Origin: Elusimicrobiota bacterium
Lineage (GTDB): Bacteria; Elusimicrobiota; Elusimicrobia; JACQJN01
Assembly: GCA_016205045.1 (NCBI GenBank)
Contig: JACQJM010000211.1
Coordinates: forward strand, 1 to 10,231
DNA length: 10,231 bases
Direction of reading: 5' to 3'
Shown: positions 4,839 through 10,231 of the stretch, piece by piece
How the letters are laid out: each line of letters starts with the position of its first letter
Position numbering within the stretch: position 1 is the stretch's first letter
Program-made: the position numbers and the translations under genes
The notes under the pieces: generated by a model
The model's input: only the letters and a program-made list of their open reading frames with translations
What the model was told of the DNA's origin: nothing
The model's database searches: none

Positions 4839-6299
4839 ATGCATGCTTTGCGTGCCCGCATCTTAGGGATCCTTCTTTTATCACTGGTAGCGCCCGCGTT
4901 TTCTTGGGCCGCTCCTACCTTTAACTTAGAACCCGGAACACAAATTTCCACGGCGACTCCGCAACAGGTACTTTCGGCCGGTGGGGGAGTTTTTCGAATG
5001 TATTTTATACGCGACAACTTTCAGGTGTTGAGCGCCACATCTTCCGATAAAGTCAACTGGACGCAGGAAAGTGGGGTTCGGTTGTCTACGTCTCCCGCCC
5101 CCGCCATTGACGCCAGCTCCATCACGGCATGCTCCGTGTTCACCAGCACGGCAGGATGGAGAATGGTCTACTCGGCCATCAGCTCTTCGGGAGTCTATTC
5201 CGTTCTTTCGGCCACCTCTGCCGATGGGTTGACTTGGTTTAAGGAAGCAGGATTTCGGCTCCATCTTAATGGGGGCCAAACCTATCTGGCCTCTCCGCGG
5301 GTCTTGCGCGTCTCCAACAATCTTCTGAGAATGTATTATGTGGAAGATTCCAGCAACACCAACACCCCCGCCACTTATTTTATTCGAAGCGCCAGCTCCA
5401 CCAACGAAGGGCAGAACTGGACCATCGAAGGAACGATCCTTTCAACTCCCACCGCAGAGGTATCGGTGAGCACATTGACGGATGGTAGGTATCGGATGTT
5501 TTATTCTCAACTGCAGTCCGGGACCACTATTTCTCAACAAATCCTAAGCGCTATTTCCAACAATGGCCTCAATTTTCAGTTTGAATCGGGGCGTGTTTTA
5601 TCTACATCCACGAGTTTGGGGAGAATAGGGTTTCCTGTGGTGGATCGCTCCACGGAGACCTTTCGGTGGCGTCTCTATTACGCATTTACCGCAACCGGTT
5701 CCAGCATTCCTGCCACGCTCAGCGCATTGACTCTTAATCCGGCGGGGACTGGTTTTAGCCCGTCCACTACCCTCAACACCACTTCTACCACCTCTTTTAC
5801 ATTTACGGGGGAAGTTTTTGGTGCGACCCCCACCGTGCGCATGGTTCAGGGAGCCACCAGCATCACCGCCACGGGCGTGACGACGCAGAGCGATCTAGCC
5901 GTGACGGGGAATTTCAACACGGTGGATGCTCCAACGGGAAATTGGGATGTTGTACTGACCAATCCTGATGGGAATTCTGTGACGTTGTCAGGAGCTTTGT
6001 TTGTCGATATTCCCTCGGGAACTTTGGATTTACTGGATAATTTGATTCGGCCGCGGCTTGCTCAAAGCACTACCATTACGGTGACCATTTATGAGGCGGG
6101 ACGCGTGACGCTTAAGCTGTACACCTTTAACGGAGAATTGGTGAAAACTATTTTGGATGAGGATGAACCAAAAGGAACTTTTAATGCCTCTTGGAATGGA
6201 ACCACGGGCTCAGGGAATACGGTGGCCAGCGGGGTGTATCTTTTGCATGCCAACGGGCCTAAGCTCAGCGAGACTAAAAAGATTGTGGTTATTAAATAA
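4839..6299 (+). CDS. Secreted beta-propeller protein with IPT/Ig-like and C-terminal FlgD-type Ig domain
   Basis: The protein is 486 residues from ATG 4839; the frame is open 45 codons further upstream, but the signal peptide and a GGGGGAA run before 4839 fix this start. Residues 1-24 are a signal peptide (MHALRARILGILLLSLVAPA, cleavage near SWA/AP). Five repeats of about 55-59 residues follow, each with a strand R-[ML]-[VY]-[FY] (R53, R108, R164, R219, R278) and a later [VI]LSA-type strand with N/D-G-x-x-[WF], as in VLSATSADGLTW; this looks like a five-bladed sialidase/GH43-like propeller. No catalytic residues are evident, so binding is as likely as hydrolysis. Residues about 305-390 resemble an IPT/TIG domain (WDVVLTNPDGNSVTL), and 410-486 a FlgD-type Ig domain (LYTFNGELV, SWNGTTGSGNTVASGVYLL, ending KKIVVIK) like C-terminal sorting domains. 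It is followed by a PorV-like gene. Confidence 0.85.
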   Translation: MHALRARILGILLLSLVAPAFSWAAPTFNLEPGTQISTATPQQVLSAGGGVFRMYFIRDNFQVLSATSSDKVNWTQESGVRLSTSPAPAIDASSITACSVFTSTAGWRMVYSAISSSGVYSVLSATSADGLTWFKEAGFRLHLNGGQTYLASPRVLRVSNNLLRMYYVEDSSNTNTPATYFIRSASSTNEGQNWTIEGTILSTPTAEVSVSTLTDGRYRMFYSQLQSGTTISQQILSAISNNGLNFQFESGRVLSTSTSLGRIGFPVVDRSTETFRWRLYYAFTATGSSIPATLSALTLNPAGTGFSPSTTLNTTSTTSFTFTGEVFGATPTVRMVQGATSITATGVTTQSDLAVTGNFNTVDAPTGNWDVVLTNPDGNSVTLSGALFVDIPSGTLDLLDNLIRPRLAQSTTITVTIYEAGRVTLKLYTFNGELVKTILDEDEPKGTFNASWNGTTGSGNTVASGVYLLHANGPKLSETKKIVVIK

Positions 6300-6305
6300 A
6301 AAGGC

Positions 6306-6345
6306 GTGGTAAAGTGATCGGGTGATAGAGTGGTAGAGTGAAGAG
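6306..6345 (+). repeat. Tandem array of five 8-bp repeats, consensus GTGRTARA
   Basis: Consecutive octamers read GTGGTAAA, GTGATCGG, GTGATAGA, GTGGTAGA and GTGAAGAG with no gaps. The last unit supplies the GTG that could be read as a start codon for the next gene at 6338. An array of the same octamer in the opposite orientation lies 36 bases downstream. Confidence 0.75.
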
Positions 6346-6346
6346 A

Positions 6347-7327
6347 ATGAAAGCAAAAGCAAAACTAATTTTTCTGTTCCTTTTACCACTTTATCACATT
6401 ACCACCCTACCACGAAGTTGTTGGGCCGAAGCGGGGCGCACTGCGGCCACATTCTTAAGCCGCCCCATTGGGGCTCGGGCTTCCGCCATGGGACAGGCTT
6501 TTACCGCGGTGGAAGGAGGGATAGATTCTCTGGGGTACAACCCCGGAGCACTCGGGGCGCTGGCAAGACCTTCCTTGTCCAGCATGTACTCCACCGGACT
6601 CAGCGATGAGGGTTTCAGTTTTTTAGGGTATGGGCACCCCACCGCTTGGGGAACTTTCAGCGCGGGAATGATTTACTTTAATGGGGGCAGTGTTGAGCTC
6701 AATTTATCTTCCGGCTTAAGGGAGTATAGAAAGGCTGAACAGGACATGGTGGAAATGTTGAGCTATTCCGTTCAAATATTTCCGGGATTCTTTGTGGGTC
6801 TCACCGGCAAATTAATGCAGTTTAAGCTGGTGGAGCAGTTCAGCGCCAAATCGGAGGCAGTGGACGGCGGCATTCTCTGGAAAACGCCATGGCCTAATTT
6901 ATCTTTGGGCGGCGCCCTATTGAATGTGGGCAAGGAAGTTAAGTTTGAGCAGGAAGGAGACCCCCTTCCTAAGACTTGGAGGGTGGGAGCCACGTATTCT
7001 CTTGCGCTTAGAACAAATCGTTCTGAGGCGGCGGAATGGGTGGCCACGGCAGAACCGAGCATTCTCAAGTGGGTTATTGCGTTGGATGAGGTCCAGGTGC
7101 TTCATCAATCGGCTCAGACTCACTTAGGCATGGAGCTCCGCAAGATTCCGCTGACTTCCAGTGAGGTCTTGGCCAATCTTCGGTTCGGATACATTTTAAA
7201 TCGGGACATTGATTCTTTAAGTTTGGGGATAGGATTTGAATGGGGACAGCTTGTTCTGGATTATGGATTTGGTCTGGTTAAAGACCTGAACTCGACACAC
7301 CGTGTTTCTGTCGGCTGGAGATTTTGA
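6347..7327 (+). CDS. PorV/UPF0164-like outer-membrane beta-barrel protein
   Basis: ATG 6347 gives 326 residues; GTG 6338 would add three residues but is the last unit of an 8-bp repeat array, so ATG is preferred. Neither has a strong ribosome binding site. Residues 1-28 are a signal peptide (core FLFLLPLYHITTL, cleavage near CWA/EAG). The mature N-terminus AGRTAATFLSRPIGARASAMGQAFTAVEGGIDSLGYNPGAL matches the pattern of PorV/UPF0164 proteins (G-A-R-A-x-x-M-G-x-A-F-T-A-V, then N-P-A/G). The rest is amphipathic beta strands with many Gly and aromatic residues, ending in VSVGWRF with the terminal Phe usual for outer-membrane barrels. PorV in Bacteroidota handles type IX secretion cargo at the cell surface; homologues in other phyla are mostly uncharacterised. 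It sits between a protein with a sorting-like C-terminal domain and a receiver 3 bases downstream. Confidence 0.85.
   Translation: MKAKAKLIFLFLLPLYHITTLPRSCWAEAGRTAATFLSRPIGARASAMGQAFTAVEGGIDSLGYNPGALGALARPSLSSMYSTGLSDEGFSFLGYGHPTAWGTFSAGMIYFNGGSVELNLSSGLREYRKAEQDMVEMLSYSVQIFPGFFVGLTGKLMQFKLVEQFSAKSEAVDGGILWKTPWPNLSLGGALLNVGKEVKFEQEGDPLPKTWRVGATYSLALRTNRSEAAEWVATAEPSILKWVIALDEVQVLHQSAQTHLGMELRKIPLTSSEVLANLRFGYILNRDIDSLSLGIGFEWGQLVLDYGFGLVKDLNSTHRVSVGWRF
6382..6413 (-). repeat. Inverted tandem array of four 8-bp repeats inside a signal peptide coding region
   Basis: Read on the minus strand from 6413, the octamers are GTGGTAGG, GTGGTAAT, GTGATAAA and GTGGTAAA. They match the plus-strand array at 6306-6345; aligned as arms (6305-6336 against 6382-6413) they pair at 24 of 32 positions. 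On the plus strand this array codes for residues L-P-L-Y-H-I-T-T-L-P of the signal peptide of the PorV-like protein. A transcript could fold the two arrays together and loop out the ATG at 6347. Confidence 0.7.
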
Positions 7328-7330
7328 TTC

Positions 7331-7726
7331 ATGGGCCTATTTGATCGGAAGAGCAAGAGAATTTTAGTTGCGGATGATAATCCTGATGTGTGTCGTGTCG
7401 TCCGAGATATTTTGGAAATCCAAGGCTACCAGGTGAGTTTTGCAGTAGATGGGTTGGATGTCTTGGAACAGATTAAAAAGCAAAAATGTGATCTTCTGAT
7501 TTTGGACGTTCACATGCCGCGCATGAATGGCATTGAGGTCCTGCGGGTTCTCCGCGTGTCCCCGGAATACAAACAGTTGGGGGTGATCATGATAACCTCG
7601 GAAAATATGACGGGAACGATCAATGAAGCGTTCGAGCTTAATGCCAAGGAGTACATTTTAAAACCATTTTCTCCCCAGGATTTGTTATCCAAGGTGCAGA
7701 AATATTTTGGTTCGCAGAAGGAATAA
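7331..7726 (+). CDS. Single-domain response regulator (CheY-like)
   Basis: A 131-residue receiver starting with ATG 7331, three bases after the stop of the PorV-like gene, so almost surely co-transcribed with it. A short N-terminal tail (MGLFDRKSK) precedes ILVADDNPD. Key residues are D15-D16, phospho-acceptor D59 in LILDVHMPRMNG, T89 in IMITSEN and K111 in ILKPF, all intact. There is no output domain. The family passes on phosphorylation signals by protein contact. It is a different sequence from the receiver at 4278, with a longer N-terminus and more canonical D-V-x-M-P-x-M-[ND]-G loop, so the two are not recent duplicates. Placement suggests a role with the envelope proteins, but that is inference. 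No kinase gene is adjacent. Confidence 0.92.
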   Translation: MGLFDRKSKRILVADDNPDVCRVVRDILEIQGYQVSFAVDGLDVLEQIKKQKCDLLILDVHMPRMNGIEVLRVLRVSPEYKQLGVIMITSENMTGTINEAFELNAKEYILKPFSPQDLLSKVQKYFGSQKE

Positions 7727-7735
7727 GCCGCACTC

Positions 7736-7764
7736 TTGAAGGTCTGAAACTGTTTTGTTATAAT
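7736..7764 (+). promoter_or_regulatory. Sigma70-type promoter of the cold-shock gene
   Basis: TTGAAG at 7736-7741, a 17-base spacer, and TATAAT at 7759-7764 preceded by TGT (extended -10 TGn). This is the best promoter in the window. The predicted start is near 7771, giving a leader of about 44 bases. It begins ten bases after the stop of the receiver gene, so the cold-shock gene has its own promoter. Confidence 0.8.
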
Positions 7765-7771
7765 TTTCTCG

Positions 7772-7791
7772 ACGAGGGGGGGAGTCCTCGT
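7772..7791 (+). promoter_or_regulatory. 5' leader stem-loop of the cold-shock mRNA
   Basis: ACGAGG at 7772-7777 and CCTCGT at 7786-7791 pair perfectly around an 8-base G-rich loop. The stem would start at about the first transcribed base. Stem-loops at the extreme 5' end are known to protect mRNAs, and cold-shock leaders are often structured; a role in either is inferred. The ribosome binding site AAGGAG (7802-7807) is outside the stem. Confidence 0.5.
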
Positions 7792-7814
7792 AGTGTTAAT
7801 TAAGGAGAAATACC

Positions 7815-8024
7815 TTGGGAAACATGAAAGGCAAAGTAAAGTGGTTCAATGATCAGAAGGGCTTTGGCTTTATTGCCAGAGAAGACGGGAAGGGGGATGT
7901 CTTCGTACATTATAGTTCTATCTCGGGGGGTGGATTTAAATCTCTCGCTGAGGGGGACACCGTTGAGTTTGATCTGGTGGAGTCAGACAAAGGCCCCAAA
8001 GCAGCCAACGTCACCAAAGTTTGA
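7815..8024 (+). CDS. Cold-shock protein, CspA family
   Basis: A 69-residue single cold-shock domain, the usual length. It binds single-stranded RNA and DNA and acts as an RNA chaperone in the cytoplasm. Both RNA-binding motifs are complete: RNP1 KGFGFI at 15-20 and RNP2 VFVH at 29-32, with the aromatic W10 and F11 before them. The start is TTG 7815: AAGGAG at 7802-7807 is 7 bases from the TTG but 16 from the ATG at 7824, so TTG is favoured; the ATG version would be 66 residues. It is a single-gene unit, with its own promoter, a structured leader and an intrinsic terminator. Whether it is cold-induced or a constitutive member cannot be told from sequence. Confidence 0.96.
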   Translation: MGNMKGKVKWFNDQKGFGFIAREDGKGDVFVHYSSISGGGFKSLAEGDTVEFDLVESDKGPKAANVTKV

Positions 8025-8035
8025 CACTTTGACAC
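8020..8035 (+). repeat. Two tandem copies of TTTGACAC
   Basis: TTTGACAC occurs twice without a gap, the first copy containing the TGA stop codon of the cold-shock gene. A minor repeat of unknown meaning. Confidence 0.5.
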
Positions 8036-8050
8036 TAGGCCAATCTAAGA

Positions 8051-8090
8051 AACAGCTCCTTGGGCATGTCCAGGGGGCTGTTCTTTTATC
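8051..8090 (+). terminator. Intrinsic terminator after the cold-shock gene
   Basis: AACAGCTCCTTGG at 8051-8063 pairs with CCAGGGGGCTGTT at 8070-8082 over 13 bp (two G-U pairs) around a 6-base loop, and is followed by CTTTTAT. This is a standard Rho-independent terminator 27 bases past the stop codon. Confidence 0.88.
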
Positions 8091-8108
8091 GACCGCACCG
8101 TCTTTGTT

Positions 8109-8140
8109 AGCCTGAATTCCCTAGTGGGGGAATTCAGGTT
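8109..8140. repeat. Perfect hairpin upstream of secA
   Basis: CCTGAATTCCC at 8111-8121 and GGGAATTCAGG at 8128-8138 are exact reverse complements with a 6-base loop; adding flanking A-U and G-U pairs gives 13 bp over 8109-8140. It is followed by TTATTTGC, too weak a T run for a confident terminator, and lies 37 bases before the secA start. It might be a second terminator that insulates secA, an operator or a leader element. Confidence 0.55.
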
Positions 8141-8143
8141 ATT

Positions 8144-8152
8144 TGCTAAAAT
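8144..8152 (+). promoter_or_regulatory. Candidate extended -10 for secA
   Basis: TGCTAAAAT (TG at 8144-8145, TAAAAT at 8147-8152) fits an extended -10 and would start transcription near 8159, about 19 bases before the secA ATG. The -35 position would fall in the hairpin and shows no match, so this is tentative. Confidence 0.3.
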
Positions 8153-8177
8153 AATCTACTCTCACCTTGAGTAATAT

Positions 8178-10231
8178 ATGGGACTTGTAAGTCTTTTTGG
8201 AAGGCTTTTTGGGACAAAAAGTCAGAGAGATCTGAAGCGTTTGGCTCCTTTGCTTCAGGTAATCAATAGCCTGGAGTCCTCGCTCACCCCATTAGAGGAC
8301 CAAGCATTGCGGGCAAAAACCCAAGAATTTAGAAATCGGCTGGCCGATGGGGCCACGTTAGACGATATCCTTCCGGAGGCTTTTGCGGTGGTCCGGGAGG
8401 CTTCCCGCCGAGCTATTGGTCTTCGCCATTTTGACGTTCAGATATTGGGGGGCATGGTGCTGCATCAGGGAAAGATTTCAGAGATGAAGACGGGGGAAGG
8501 AAAGACCCTGGTGGCGACCCTGTCTATTTATCTCAACGCTCTGAATGGCAAAGGGGTGCACCTGGTGACGGTCAATGACTATTTGGCTAAGAGAGACTGC
8601 GGTTGGATGGGGCCTATTTTTGAATTCCTGGGGATGACCGTGGGATATGTTCAGCATGACATGGACAACGCGATCCGGCGTCAAATGTACGCGTGTGATG
8701 TGACGTATGTGACCAACAACGAATTGGGGTTTGACTATTTAAGAGACAACATGGTCGTTCGAGTGGAGGATCGTGTTTTAAAGCCTCTCAACTACGCCAT
8801 CGTGGATGAGGTGGACTCCATCTTAATCGATGAGGCTAGAACCCCTCTGATCATTTCCGGACCGGCGGAGGAATCCACCGATAAGTACGCTATTATCGAT
8901 CGGGTCATTCCCAGCTTGAAGGTGCGCTTTGTGACCGAAAAAGAGGAGATCCAGTCTAAATACACCGGGGAAGATCTGGGAAAAGGTTTCGACGCCATTA
9001 TTGATGAAAAATCTCACACCGCGACCCTGACGGACCAAGGAATTTCTAAGTGTGAAAAACTTTTGGGTATCGGCAATCTTTATGATGATGTCCAATCAGA
9101 GTGGGTGCATCATATCACTCAGGCCCTCCGGGCCCACCATCTCTACCATCGGGATGTGGATTATGTGGTCAAGGATGGAGAGGTCGTTATTGTGGATGAG
9201 TTCACGGGGAGACTTATGCCGGGAAGGCGTTGGTCTGAGGGATTGCATCAAGCGGTGGAGGCCAAAGAGCACCTGCCCATTAAAGAAGAAAACCAGACCT
9301 TGGCCACCATCACATTCCAGAATTTTTTCAAAATGTATAAAAAACTTGCCGGCATGACCGGACCAGCCATGACGGAAGCCCAGGAGTTTTGGGAAATTTA
9401 CAAACTGGATGTGGTGGAAATTCCCACCAACCGCTCCATGGTCCGCATGGATTTCCCGGATTTGGTATACCGCACCGAACGAGAGAAATTCAATGCCATC
9501 GTGGCAGAGATTGAGGAGTGGTGGAAAAAGGGGAGACCAGTCTTGGTGGGAACCCGGTCCATTGAAAAGTCAGAAAAGCTTTCCGCCATGTTGCGTCCTA
9601 AAGGAATTCCCCACCAAGTTTTAAATGCCAAATATCACGAGATGGAAGCGCAGATCATCGCCCAGGCGGGCAAGAAGGCGGCCGTCACCATCGCCACCAA
9701 CATGGCGGGACGAGGAACGGACATTATTTTGGGAGGCAACCCGGCCGATCTGGGGGAACAAAAACAGGTGGTGGAGTTGGAAGGGCTGCATGTGCTGGGA
9801 ACGGAGCGCCACGAATCTCGACGCATCGATAACCAGCTCCGCGGACGTTGCGCCCGACAAGGAGATCCGGGAAGCTCCCGCTATTACCTTTCCCTGGAAG
9901 ACGAGTTGATGAGGCTTTTCGGTTCGGATCGTCTCTCGACCATCATGGAGAAATTGGGCATGGAAGAGGGAGAAGTCATTGAATCCCGACTCGTGTCGCA
10001 TCAAATCCAGTCCGCTCAGAGACGCGTCGAGGCCCAGAATTTCGATATTCGCAAACAACTTTTAGATTATGACAAGGTCATGAACCTTCAACGAGAGGCC
10101 GTCTATGGATTGCGCAACGAGATCTTAGACGGTAAAGATGTTTCAGAAAGGATTCTTCAGATGATCGAAGAATCCTTGGATGAGAAACTCGATCTCTGGG
10201 CGCCGCAAGACGCCCACTCTCAGACCTGGGA
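8178..10231 (+). CDS. secA: Preprotein translocase ATPase SecA, partial (runs off right edge)
   Basis: SecA is the ATPase that drives unfolded preproteins through SecYEG at the inner membrane. ATG 8178 opens a frame of 684 complete codons to the window edge, with the N-terminus MGLVSLFGRLFG typical of SecA. Walker A is MKTGEGKT at 103-110, Walker B is DEVD at 210-213 followed by DEARTPLIISG, and the preprotein cross-linking region and VDEFTGRLMPGRRWSEGLHQA follow. ATNMAGRGTDI is at 506-516 and motif VI QLRGRCARQGD at 553-563. Here C558-A559 replace the more common [AS]-G, and P396 stands in GMTGPAMTEA where most SecA have T. Other motifs are standard, so the protein should be active. The helical scaffold begins near the right edge; the end and any C-terminal zinc site are not visible. 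Confidence 0.97.
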   Translation, partial: MGLVSLFGRLFGTKSQRDLKRLAPLLQVINSLESSLTPLEDQALRAKTQEFRNRLADGATLDDILPEAFAVVREASRRAIGLRHFDVQILGGMVLHQGKISEMKTGEGKTLVATLSIYLNALNGKGVHLVTVNDYLAKRDCGWMGPIFEFLGMTVGYVQHDMDNAIRRQMYACDVTYVTNNELGFDYLRDNMVVRVEDRVLKPLNYAIVDEVDSILIDEARTPLIISGPAEESTDKYAIIDRVIPSLKVRFVTEKEEIQSKYTGEDLGKGFDAIIDEKSHTATLTDQGISKCEKLLGIGNLYDDVQSEWVHHITQALRAHHLYHRDVDYVVKDGEVVIVDEFTGRLMPGRRWSEGLHQAVEAKEHLPIKEENQTLATITFQNFFKMYKKLAGMTGPAMTEAQEFWEIYKLDVVEIPTNRSMVRMDFPDLVYRTEREKFNAIVAEIEEWWKKGRPVLVGTRSIEKSEKLSAMLRPKGIPHQVLNAKYHEMEAQIIAQAGKKAAVTIATNMAGRGTDIILGGNPADLGEQKQVVELEGLHVLGTERHESRRIDNQLRGRCARQGDPGSSRYYLSLEDELMRLFGSDRLSTIMEKLGMEEGEVIESRLVSHQIQSAQRRVEAQNFDIRKQLLDYDKVMNLQREAVYGLRNEILDGKDVSERILQMIEESLDEKLDLWAPQDAHSQTW

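Noticed and set aside
4278..7726. The two receivers as a duplicated pair or a complete two-component system
   Set aside because: Their sequences differ outside catalytic residues and no histidine kinase is present in the window.
9621..10058. 145-codon minus-strand frame opposite secA
   Set aside because: It lies wholly antisense to conserved SecA motifs and shows no protein family features.

Overview
The window is a bacterial chromosomal segment of middling G+C with tightly packed genes. It holds two universal housekeeping genes at its ends (mutS on the minus strand at the left, secA on the plus strand running off the right edge). Between them is an envelope and signalling region that is not standard. 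The combination of a secreted beta-propeller protein ending in a FlgD-type Ig domain, a PorV/UPF0164-like outer-membrane protein, orphan receiver proteins, and a SecA whose motif VI reads RGRCARQGD suggests an uncultivated Gram-negative lineage of the PVC or neighbouring candidate phyla (Omnitrophota or Elusimicrobiota type). The phylum is an inference; no marker here settles it.

Left part, minus strand (1-4160). Transcription runs right to left: an XRE-family regulator, a small secreted protein of unknown function with an OB-fold-like look, mutS, and a truncated membrane-protein gene that starts inside the 3' end of mutS. The 308-bp gap between the secreted protein and the XRE gene is rich in structure. 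It holds a near-perfect FNR/CRP-type box pair placed about -41.5 and -64.5 from a predicted start site, and then a compact MITE-like element with nested inverted repeats and a 5-bp flanking direct repeat.

Middle part, plus strand (4278-7726). A single-domain receiver (GTG start) diverges from the XRE gene across a 117-bp gap that carries a 36-bp dyad around a TATAAT hexamer. It is followed by a repeat-rich spacer, the secreted propeller/IPT/FlgD-Ig protein, the PorV-like barrel protein and a second CheY-like receiver. The last three are close together and probably one transcript. The pairing of a protein carrying a C-terminal sorting-like domain with a PorV-like protein suggests a cargo and outer-membrane handling partner, but no translocase gene is in view. 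The start region of the PorV-like gene is flanked by two inverted arrays of an 8-bp repeat, the second of which encodes part of the signal peptide.

Right part, plus strand (7736-10231). A cold-shock protein gene has a textbook promoter (TTGAAG-17-TATAAT with extended -10), a 5' stem-loop, a TTG start chosen by its Shine-Dalgarno spacing, and a strong intrinsic terminator. A second perfect hairpin then precedes secA, of which the first 684 codons are present. I found no rRNA, tRNA, CRISPR array, intact transposase gene or defence system.
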